Shown here one piece after another: positions 1 to 7,771 of a stretch of 40,218 nucleotides of DNA. The position numbers and the translations under genes are program-made. Source of the stretch: Bryobacterales bacterium (GTDB taxonomy: Bacteria > Acidobacteriota > Terriglobia > Bryobacterales > Bryobacteraceae). A model generated the notes under the pieces. It worked only from the letters and a program-made list of their open reading frames with translations, was not told the origin of the DNA and made no database searches. Each line of letters opens with the position of its first letter. The stretch's first letter is position 1. The stretch lies in assembly GCA_019261985.1 (NCBI GenBank), contig JAFAQY010000044.1, forward strand, positions 1 through 40,218. Direction: 5' to 3'.

Positions 1-81
1 AATACCCGGATTTGCTCCAGGCCTACCTTCTGCCTTGCTTGCATTCGGATGATCAATCCTCAGCATGCGGCGTGTGCGCTC

Positions 82-139
82 CTTCAGGCTCATCTTGCGT
101 GAGAAACAAACCCTTTCTTCAGGCTCATCTTGCATGAGA
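82..139. repeat. Tandem 23-nt direct repeat with small hairpins, upstream of metK
   Basis: A 23-nt sequence at 82-104 recurs at 117-139 with one difference (G at 99, A at 134), 35 nt start to start. Each copy contains a short inverted repeat, CTCAT / ATGAG, around the loop CTTGC. The single difference between the copies falls in the stem and still allows pairing in RNA (G-U instead of A-U). The repeats lie upstream of the likely metK promoter, so they are more likely operator-type sites or a terminator remnant of the preceding gene than part of the metK leader. No T-tract follows either hairpin. Confidence 0.6.
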
Positions 140-151
140 TAAGACTACGAA

Positions 152-180
152 TTGTAAACACTTGAGGGCCATGCTAGACT
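152..180 (+). promoter_or_regulatory. Probable sigma-70 promoter of metK
   Basis: A -35-like TTGTAA at 152-157 and a -10-like TAGACT at 175-180 are separated by 17 nt, and the -10 is preceded by TGC (extended -10). Transcription would start near 187. The short leader would contain the 6-bp hairpin AGGTTT / AAACCT (190-209) just ahead of the metK ribosome-binding site. Each box matches consensus at four of six positions. Confidence 0.4.
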
Positions 181-236
181 AGGCGATTTAGGTTTCTTCC
201 TGTAAACCTGAATTATATTCCCTGGAGGTTAGGCAC

Positions 237-1406
<1,170 letters not shown>

Positions 1407-1421
1407 CTGATGAGGTTGTAA

Positions 1422-2723
1422 GTGGCCCTGATCGAGGGATGCAAACATTCCCTGGACATTACCGTACCCGTCGCGGAAGTCGAGCAAGAGACCGAGCGCG
1501 CCGCGGCTGATCTTCAAAAAAAGGTTCGCCTGCCCGGGTTCCGCCCGGGCAAGGCTCCCCTTAGCCTTGTTAAAACGCGCTTCGCGAGCGACATTTACCA
1601 GAAAGTAATCGAAAAGCTGGTCCCCAAATTTCTCAATTCGGCGGCGGAGAAGGAAAATCTTCATCCCGTCAGCCGTCCTGAAATCAGCGACGTTCATTTC
1701 CACTCGGGCGAGCCGTTGCGCTTTAGGGCCGAGTTCGAGATAGCTCCGACCTTCGATCTAGGCGAATACCGCGGCATCACTATCACCTACAGCGAGCCGG
1801 AGGTAACCGAAGCCGATTTGGACACGCGACTCAATCAACTCCGGGAGCAAAAGGCCGAGTTTGTCAACGAAGAACCACGTCCGCTCCAGGACGGCGATTA
1901 TGCGATGATTTCGCTTGAAAGCCTTTCTGGCGTTGCGGAGAAGATCTCTCAAGAGGAGTTATCGATCAAGATCGGCGGTGACACGACAGTGGCGGCTTTC
2001 AGCGACAATCTTCGCGGCGCATCGCCGGATGAAACGCGCGAATTTGAGGTCACCTACCCGGAGGAGTACGAGCGCAAAAACCTGGCGGGGCGGACCGTGA
2101 AATTCCGCGCTACCGTTAAAGCCGTGCGCCGGCGCGAATTGCCGGAGCTGAATGACGAATTCGCCAAGGATTTAGGCGATTTTAAGACACTGGAAGAATT
2201 AAAAGAGACAATTAGAAAAAATCTCCTGCGAGAGCGGGAACACCTTGCACAGGAAGAAGCGAAACATGAATTGATCGAGCAACTGGTGCAGGCGCATGAT
2301 TTCCCGGTTCCTGAAAGCTATGTAGACCGCCAGATTGAGATGAATGTGGAAAACCAAATCCGCATGCTGGTGGCCCAGGGCATGGACCCGAAAGGTCTGA
2401 CGCTCGATTGGCAAAAGGTGCGCGAAGGCGGGAAGGAGCGCGCCGTGAAGGATGTCAAAGCATCGTTGTTGCTTGACAAAATCGCCGAGCGCGAAGCCAT
2501 CATGCCGACGCAGGAAGACGTCGATCGCGAGGTGCAAAAGATCGCGCGCCAGCAAAAGGAAGCGGTAGCGATGACCCGCGCGCGGCTTCAGAAGGAAGGC
2601 GTGATCCCCAGGATCGCTTCAAACATACGCACCGAAAAGACGCTAAATTTCCTCTTTGAACAGGCGCGGAAGGAAGCAAAGAGGCCGGAACCGGAACCGG
2701 AGCCGGGGTCAAGTCCCGAGTAG
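1422..2723 (+). CDS. tig: Trigger factor, ribosome-associated chaperone
   Basis: Binds ribosomal protein L23 at the exit tunnel and shields nascent chains; the middle domain is an FKBP-type peptidyl-prolyl isomerase. The N-terminal domain has the ribosome-binding signature GFRPGKAP at residues 39-46. The PPIase region is about 150-245, and the charged alpha-helical C-terminal chaperone arms fill the rest. The 433 residues fit the family, with a Pro-Glu-rich tail (PEPEPEPG). The start is GTG at 1422 with GAGG at 1412-1415. In many bacteria tig is followed by clpP and clpX. Here it is followed by a convergent toxin-antitoxin pair, and the tig stop overlaps the 3' end of the toxin gene by 15 nt, leaving no room for a terminator. 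Confidence 0.96.
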   Translation: MALIEGCKHSLDITVPVAEVEQETERAAADLQKKVRLPGFRPGKAPLSLVKTRFASDIYQKVIEKLVPKFLNSAAEKENLHPVSRPEISDVHFHSGEPLRFRAEFEIAPTFDLGEYRGITITYSEPEVTEADLDTRLNQLREQKAEFVNEEPRPLQDGDYAMISLESLSGVAEKISQEELSIKIGGDTTVAAFSDNLRGASPDETREFEVTYPEEYERKNLAGRTVKFRATVKAVRRRELPELNDEFAKDLGDFKTLEELKETIRKNLLREREHLAQEEAKHELIEQLVQAHDFPVPESYVDRQIEMNVENQIRMLVAQGMDPKGLTLDWQKVREGGKERAVKDVKASLLLDKIAEREAIMPTQEDVDREVQKIARQQKEAVAMTRARLQKEGVIPRIASNIRTEKTLNFLFEQARKEAKRPEPEPEPGSSPE

Positions 2724-3152
2724 CCGGACAAACGGATAAAGCCGGCTAGCGGCGCGGAAGAACCGCGCGTCGGCTGTTATTAAATCGCACCGGTAACGGA
2801 TCGCCAGCGCGAGATACAGGCAGTCCCACAAGCTCAGATGGTGCTGCAGCGAAAGGGCGAGTGCGTCGCCTACCAAGCCGGCGTGGAGCATCAACCTCGG
2901 CCGAAAGCTTTGAAATTGAGTAAATGCGCTTCTGGCCTGATCGGCTGACAGTAGCCGCCTGCGGCACTGTTTTGCAACGGCGCTGGCCACCTCTTCCTCC
3001 AAGGTTGGCGGCGCGATCAATTCGGTGCTTCCCCACACGAACATTTTCAGCAACTCACGGGCTTGCTCGTGTCGTTCCTCAGGGATAATCCACTTCACGG
3101 CGACGCTTGCGTCAACGACCTGCGTCAACGAGGCAACAGGGGGAGAAGGCAT
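2709..3152 (-). CDS. PIN-domain ribonuclease toxin, VapC type
   Basis: Probable toxin of a type II toxin-antitoxin pair. PIN-domain toxins are Mg2+-dependent endoribonucleases that cut tRNA or rRNA and are held inactive by the partner antitoxin. Numbered from the ATG at 3152, all four acidic positions are present: D14 (VVDASVAVKW), the LEEE cluster at 51-54, D110 (SLWDCLYLA) and D128 (LITADARFF). At 147 residues the protein is complete. A TTG one codon upstream is also possible, but the ATG forms a TGATG overlap with the antitoxin stop, the usual translational coupling. The 3' end overlaps tig on the other strand. Unlike the pair at 4630-5211, nothing here looks damaged. Confidence 0.85.
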   Translation of the reverse strand: MPSPPVASLTQVVDASVAVKWIIPEERHEQARELLKMFVWGSTELIAPPTLEEEVASAVAKQCRRRLLSADQARSAFTQFQSFRPRLMLHAGLVGDALALSLQHHLSLWDCLYLALAIRYRCDLITADARFFRAASRLYPFVRLLGT

Positions 3153-3391
3153 CAATGCCGTCGCCGATCTGCCCGGATCAGCGGCACGCTGCTAGGTAAT
3201 TTCGGCAGACTCGCGACGAACCGGTTCAGATCATCCCAAGATTCGCGCATCCCTTGCCGCCGCTCGATTTCTTCAGCGGCTCTGGTGAGCACGAAAATGA
3301 TTTCGGCATTAAGGCTGCGGCCCTGAAAAACGGCTTCCTGCTTCAGCGTTCGGCACACCTTGTCCGGAATGTTCTTGACCGTCAAATTCAT
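3152..3391 (-). CDS. Ribbon-helix-helix antitoxin, FitA/VapB-like
   Basis: Probable antitoxin for the PIN toxin that follows directly. The first 45 residues have the ribbon-helix-helix pattern of FitA/VapB-like antitoxins: a strand (MNLTVKNIPDKV) followed by helices with GRSLNAEIIFVLTRA. The remaining tail (to residue 79) would wrap the toxin and enter its active site. The family normally represses its own promoter as a dimer, with toxin as co-repressor. The start is the ATG at 3391. There is no good Shine-Dalgarno sequence; instead a -10-like TAAAAT (minus strand, 3398-3403) ends 6 nt before the ATG, suggesting a leaderless message. It is divergent from mdh across a 62-nt gap. Confidence 0.8.
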   Translation of the reverse strand: MNLTVKNIPDKVCRTLKQEAVFQGRSLNAEIIFVLTRAAEEIERRQGMRESWDDLNRFVASLPKLPSSVPLIRADRRRH

Positions 3392-3444
3392 GGTTCCATT
3401 TTACCACCGGATTCGGTTCCACAATGAAACCGCGATGTTACAAT
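3392..3444. promoter_or_regulatory. Divergent promoters for the toxin-antitoxin pair and mdh, with a repeated heptamer
   Basis: This gap holds two outward extended -10 elements. On the minus strand TGG-TAAAAT (the TAAAAT is 3398-3403) serves the antitoxin. On the plus strand TGT-TACAAT (3436-3444) serves mdh. Each box ends 6-9 nt before its ATG. The heptamer GGTTCCA occurs at 3392-3398 and again at 3415-3421 in the same orientation; one copy overlaps the likely antitoxin start, so it could be part of the antitoxin operator. The -35 regions are weak. Confidence 0.45.
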
Positions 3445-3447
3445 TGA

Positions 3448-4386
<939 letters not shown>

Positions 4387-4388
4387 TT

Positions 4389-4469
4389 GTGAATGCGATC
4401 CGGTGGGTGGCCGGAATTCTGATCCTAATCGCGCTACTCGCGATCTTCGTGCGTAGAAAACGCCGATAG
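4389..4469 (+). CDS. Possible 26-residue single-span membrane peptide
   Basis: Two bases after the mdh stop a GTG opens a 26-codon frame ending in TAG. It encodes a short N-terminus, a continuous hydrophobic stretch (VAGILILIALLAIFV) and a strongly basic tail (RRKRR). This is the layout of a small single-span inner-membrane protein with its C-terminus inside. There is no ribosome-binding site of its own, so translation would depend on coupling to mdh. I do not recognise a family. A frame this short can arise by chance, but its composition is very different from its surroundings. Confidence 0.35.
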   Translation: MNAIRWVAGILILIALLAIFVRRKRR

Positions 4470-4629
4470 GACAAGCTGAAATTTGTCTTGTGATGTAGGG
4501 CAGCTTCAGCTCCGCCCGTGTGGTCCTCCTCGCCTGGGATACCAACTACGCTCGGCTTTTCTCTTATCGTCCCGATCCCTGTTTATACTCGGGAAGACAA
4601 ACTGCTGTACGATCATATTGGCTGGACAT

Positions 4630-4877
4630 ATGAGGACCGCAGTTCGTTTGAACGAAGCGCTGCTTCGCGAAGTTAAGAAGGAAGCGGCGCGGCGTGAACA
4701 AACCCTGACATCCATGATCGAGGCCGGCCTGCGGTTGGTTTTAACCGAATCGAGAATTTCCCAACCCCGGGGGGCGCGTAGGAGTTCCGGTATGCCACGC
4801 CGGCGGTTGGAGTTCTGCCCGGAGTGGACCTGAACGACAGTGCTTCGCTTCTGGAGGTACTCGACGGCCGAAAATAA
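4630..4877 (+). pseudogene. Decayed VapB-family antitoxin gene
   Basis: From the ATG at 4630 the frame reads as a VapB-family antitoxin (MRTAVRLNEALLREVKKEA, then LTSMIEAGLRLVL). After residue about 48 the expected family sequence continues only if two single bases are removed: one G from the six-G run at 4769-4774 and one T at 4807-4808. The restored tail reads GVPVCHAGG, then VLPGVDLNDSASLLEVLDG and a TAA at 4875-4877. As it stands, translation runs into a TGA at about 4831. Either change alone could be a sequencing error, but the toxin gene directly behind is also broken, so I read this as a dead module. Confidence 0.75.
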
Positions 4878-5211
4878 TTCTTCCGGACGTCAATGTCCTG
4901 TTGCAAGGCTTTCGCGCCGATTGGCCCGAACACCGCCTTTGCCGCAAGTGGATTATTTGCGTGATTAGCCGCGGCGAGGCCTTCGGAATATCCCCGCAGG
5001 TGCTTGCTTGCGTTATCCGTATCGCCACACACAAGCGCGTGTACGTGCTGCCGACCCATTTAGAATACGCGCTTAATTTTGCTACGCCGCCGGTAACCTG
5101 ACTGAGGACGCCTGGTTCGGCGCCCTGGCGATCGAATCGGGCTGCGAATGGATCACCATGGACCGGGACTATGCAAAATTTACGAAATTGAATTGGCGGC
5201 TGCCCTACTGA
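4874..5211 (+). pseudogene. Decayed VapC-type PIN toxin gene
   Basis: The frame starting at 4874 reads IILPDVNVLLQGF and continues as a typical PIN toxin for 75 codons (WIICVISRGEAFGISPQVL). It ends early at a TGA (5099-5101). From 5092 a second frame gives the family C-terminus: GNLTEDAWFGALAIESG, then WITMDRDYAKF and WRLP, ending at TGA 5209-5211. Compared with the family, about 30 codons between the halves are missing, and the join shifts frame. The expected start codon is ATA: a G-to-A change in what would have been an ATGA overlap turned the toxin ATG into ATA and the antitoxin TGA into TAA. The N-terminal Asp and the two later acidic positions can still be seen, but no functional toxin can be made. 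Confidence 0.8.
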
Positions 5212-5268
5212 AGCCCAATCCGTGGCCTCGGTCTGGGATACACTGTTTCCGATATTCAAGGAGGCCCC

Positions 5269-6390
5269 ATGCGATTCCTAGTTCTTGCTCTGACCCTCGC
5301 CCTTACGCCCCACGCTTTCGCCGATGACAGCCAGCGGCCGCTTACCATCGATCACTATGTCCTGGTCCGTTCGTCGGTGCCGGCGATCGCCGGGCAGCCC
5401 GCGCATATCTATGTCCGCGAGGTGGTTCAGGCGAGGACACTACGCGATCCGCTCCCGGCTGACCGTGTCGCTCTGTTTGTGCACGGGGCGGGCACGCCCG
5501 CGGAGGTTGCTTTCGACGTGCGCTATCAAGACTACAGTTGGATGGAGTATCTGGCCCAAGCCGGCTTCGACGTGTTCGCAATGGACATGACCGGCTACGG
5601 ACGTTCCACTCGACCCGCTGCAATGGACGATCCCTGTAATCTCTCGCGAGAACAGCAGGCTGCGCTGATTCCTACCCTGATAGCCTCGGCGTGCGAAGCC
5701 AGCTATCCGCGTCAGTTGACGACACTCCCCTCCGACTGGGCCGACATAGCAGCGGTGGTGGATCACGTGCGCGCGCTCCGCCATGTAGACAAACTCAGCC
5801 TGCTGGCTTGGTCTTTGGGCGGCCCGCGAGCGGGCGGCTTCGCCGCTCAGCACCCCGACAAAGTGCAAAAGCTGGTTTTGCTGGCTCCCGCATACAACCG
5901 AAATGCTTCGGCCAATCCACCCGCCGAAGTCCCGGCGAAAGGCGCGGCCATGACCACTCAATCTCGCGAAGATTTTAATACGAATTGGGACCGGCAAGTC
6001 GGCTGTCCGGGGCAATACGAACCTGCGGTAAGCGATGCCGTATGGTCCAGCATGCTCGCCTCCGACCCTGTTGGAGCGGCTTGGGGCGCAGGCGTACGCC
6101 GAGCGCCACAAGTAACGAGTTGGGGTTGGACGGCCGCCGCCGTCGCCAAGACTCAAATTCCGACGCTGATGGTTTCCGGCGCCCACGACAAACAAGTGCC
6201 TCCGGATCGCGTGCGGGACCTATACGCGGATCTGGGCTCGCCAAAGAAGGTCTTTGTCGATCTCGCCTGCTCCTCTCACAACGCCATGTGGGAAAAGAAC
6301 CACATGCTTCTATTCCGCGCATCGCTTGAGTGGCTGACAAAAGGCTCGGTGGAGAATAAGCCGGAAGGAATGCTCAAGCTCGGTTACTAG
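5269..6390 (+). CDS. Secreted alpha/beta-hydrolase
   Basis: A serine hydrolase that acts outside the cytoplasm on an ester, lactone or similar substrate that cannot be told from the sequence. A signal peptide covers residues 1-18 (cleavage after HAFA). The oxyanion loop is HGAG (72-75), the nucleophile elbow is A-W-S182-L-G-G with Ala in place of the first Gly, the acid is D307 (SGAHDKQVP) and the base is H337 (SSHNAMWE). A cap region lies between about 115 and 160. The start is ATG 5269 with AAGGAGG at 5258-5264. It stands alone, directly downstream of the dead toxin-antitoxin remnant and convergent with the next gene. Confidence 0.85.
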   Translation: MRFLVLALTLALTPHAFADDSQRPLTIDHYVLVRSSVPAIAGQPAHIYVREVVQARTLRDPLPADRVALFVHGAGTPAEVAFDVRYQDYSWMEYLAQAGFDVFAMDMTGYGRSTRPAAMDDPCNLSREQQAALIPTLIASACEASYPRQLTTLPSDWADIAAVVDHVRALRHVDKLSLLAWSLGGPRAGGFAAQHPDKVQKLVLLAPAYNRNASANPPAEVPAKGAAMTTQSREDFNTNWDRQVGCPGQYEPAVSDAVWSSMLASDPVGAAWGAGVRRAPQVTSWGWTAAAVAKTQIPTLMVSGAHDKQVPPDRVRDLYADLGSPKKVFVDLACSSHNAMWEKNHMLLFRASLEWLTKGSVENKPEGMLKLGY

Positions 6391-6403
6391 GAACTTACGT
6401 AGG

Positions 6404-6421
6404 GCGGACGCCCTCGTCCGC
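6404..6421. terminator. Hairpin between convergent genes, possible terminator
   Basis: A perfect 7-bp inverted repeat, GCGGACG / CGTCCGC, with a 4-nt loop (CCCT) lies between the stop codons of the hydrolase and of the minus-strand gene at 6451. There is no T-tract on either side, so it would be an imperfect intrinsic terminator. It could equally be a copy of a dispersed palindromic extragenic repeat, which a genome-wide count of the 18-mer would show. Confidence 0.4.
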
Positions 6422-6450
6422 TACCGACGCCCCGCCGGCATTTCGGATAG

Positions 6451-7062
6451 TTACTCAATTGTCAGCGGACGCTCGAACACAACGTCCAGCGTCGATCCCG
6501 CAAGCAGTTCTACTTCATGCCCGCGCGTAAGCAACGCGGTCGCGAAGCCCACTGCCGTTCCAGCCGCGGCCCCAATCCCCGCGCCCTTCCATGAACGATC
6601 GGCAAGGCCGCCGACGGAAGCTCCCGTTCCAGCGAGAATGGCGATCTGTTTCGCGTCTTCACCAGTGCTCGGCGCCTGCTTGACGGTGCTTTCCCCGCCT
6701 TCCACTTTTTGCCCGAATTCACCCGCATCCACGGATGCCACGTGAGGCGTAAAGCGCAGGCTCTTACCGGACGGAAACGTCAGGGTTTCCAGACGAATGG
6801 CAAGCTCGGCGCGACCGCTTACTTTGCCGCTGCGCTTCACGTGCGAAACGACTCCGGTCACATACGACTCCGGCGGGACGATCATCTCACCATCCACTGC
6901 TATCGGACTAGCGGTTCGGAGGTATACCCGATCCCCATCTTGGGCCGTGCGGCTGGTGATCGAATTCACCATCTTCAGCAGCAGGTGGCTTCCTTCGGGA
7001 ATTTCCGCCGCGAATGTAGGCAGCGGCAATAAGGCGAGGATGGCGAAAGATAACGTCCTCAT
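6451..7062 (-). CDS. Secreted protein with beta-rich domain and glycine-zipper segment, unknown function
   Basis: I do not recognise a named family. The 203-residue protein has a signal peptide (residues 1-18, cleavage after PTFA) and a beta-rich middle part (about 20-120) with the repeated pattern of a charged strand followed by a turn (VPPESYVTGVVSHV). About residues 140-180 hold a glycine/alanine-rich stretch (ILAGTGASVGG, then GAGIGAAAGTAVGFATALL) that resembles a glycine-zipper membrane or oligomerisation segment. The C-terminus is another strand pair ending in VVFERPLTIE. It is probably an envelope protein. It is divergent from the sigma factor gene at 7169, from which it is separated by about 106 nt. 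Confidence 0.65.
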   Translation of the reverse strand: MRTLSFAILALLPLPTFAAEIPEGSHLLLKMVNSITSRTAQDGDRVYLRTASPIAVDGEMIVPPESYVTGVVSHVKRSGKVSGRAELAIRLETLTFPSGKSLRFTPHVASVDAGEFGQKVEGGESTVKQAPSTGEDAKQIAILAGTGASVGGLADRSWKGAGIGAAAGTAVGFATALLTRGHEVELLAGSTLDVVFERPLTIE

Positions 7063-7132
7063 ACCGCCATGTTAAACCCGACCGTAGGAATACAGCCGGT
7101 ATTCTTTGTACCCTTAGCCCGCGGCACTCATA

Positions 7133-7141
7133 TGCTATAAT
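7133..7141 (+). promoter_or_regulatory. Extended -10 promoter for the sigma factor/kinase operon
   Basis: TGC-TATAAT is a perfect -10 hexamer (7136-7141) with the extended TGn motif. The -35 region (TTAGCC at 7114-7119, spacing 16) is poor, as is common for extended -10 promoters. Transcription would start near 7148, about 20 nt before the ATG at 7169. The promoter looks like a housekeeping one, with no sign that the ECF factor drives itself. Confidence 0.55.
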
Positions 7142-7168
7142 CCCCGCATTCCGGGAAATATATGCCGG

Positions 7169-7771
7169 ATGGCTAATCCCATGGGCGACATCACCATTCT
7201 TCTCCAACAGTGGCGTGATGGGAGCCAGGACGCCGAAAATCAGCTCTTCGAGCTGGTTCTGCCCAACCTGCGTAGCCTTGCTCACTACCTGATGCGGGGC
7301 GAGCGCAAGGACCACACCATGCAGGCGACCGAGCTGGTGAACCAGATTTATATGCGGCTGGTCGCGGCGAAGAACCGGGATTGGCGGAGTCGAAGCCATT
7401 TTTTCGCTATAGCGGCTAGAGCCATGCGGCGCTACCTGATCGACTACGCGCGGCAGCGCCCCGACGCCGAATTCGTCGCCCTGGACGGCATGGACGATCT
7501 TGTTCCCGCGGGCGGCGCGCGGCTGGATACCGCCCTTAACGTGGACCGTTTGCTGAACGAATTGGGGAAAGAAAAGCCGGAGTGGTGCATGGTGGTGGAG
7601 ATGAAATACTTCCTTGGCCTTACGGACGAAGAGGCATCCGACGCCATGGGCATCCGGCTGCGCACGCTGCAGCGCATGTGGAGCGATGCGCGCCAATGGC
7701 TCTTTGCGCGAATGCAGGGGACCCTGGAGCAGGAAAAAGATGTCCGGACCAAAGCCAGCGCTAGACGATGA
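7169..7771 (+). CDS. ECF-type RNA polymerase sigma factor (Sigma70_ECF family)
   Basis: A 200-residue sigma factor with region 2 and region 4 only. Region 2 is about residues 35-95 (MQATELVNQIYMRLV, then SHFFAIAARAMRRYLIDYAR). Region 4 is about 145-185, with the helix-turn-helix LTDEEASDAMGIRLRTLQR. It belongs to the PF07638-like group that is expanded in Acidobacteriota and Planctomycetota and usually sits beside a Ser/Thr kinase rather than an anti-sigma gene. That is the case here: no anti-sigma factor follows, and the kinase gene overlaps the end of this one by 32 nt. The start is ATG 7169; an ATG at 7181 is a possible alternative. Phosphorylation by the partner kinase is a plausible control, but this is inference. 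Confidence 0.9.
   Translation: MANPMGDITILLQQWRDGSQDAENQLFELVLPNLRSLAHYLMRGERKDHTMQATELVNQIYMRLVAAKNRDWRSRSHFFAIAARAMRRYLIDYARQRPDAEFVALDGMDDLVPAGGARLDTALNVDRLLNELGKEKPEWCMVVEMKYFLGLTDEEASDAMGIRLRTLQRMWSDARQWLFARMQGTLEQEKDVRTKASARR

Noticed and set aside
140-236. SAM riboswitch ahead of metK
   Set aside because: The leader after the likely promoter is only about 50 nt and shows a single small hairpin; none of the known SAM aptamer cores could be recognised.
5440-6195. 251-codon minus-strand frame opposite the alpha/beta-hydrolase
   Set aside because: The hydrolase frame has a signal peptide, the complete triad and a ribosome-binding site; the opposite frame has none of these.
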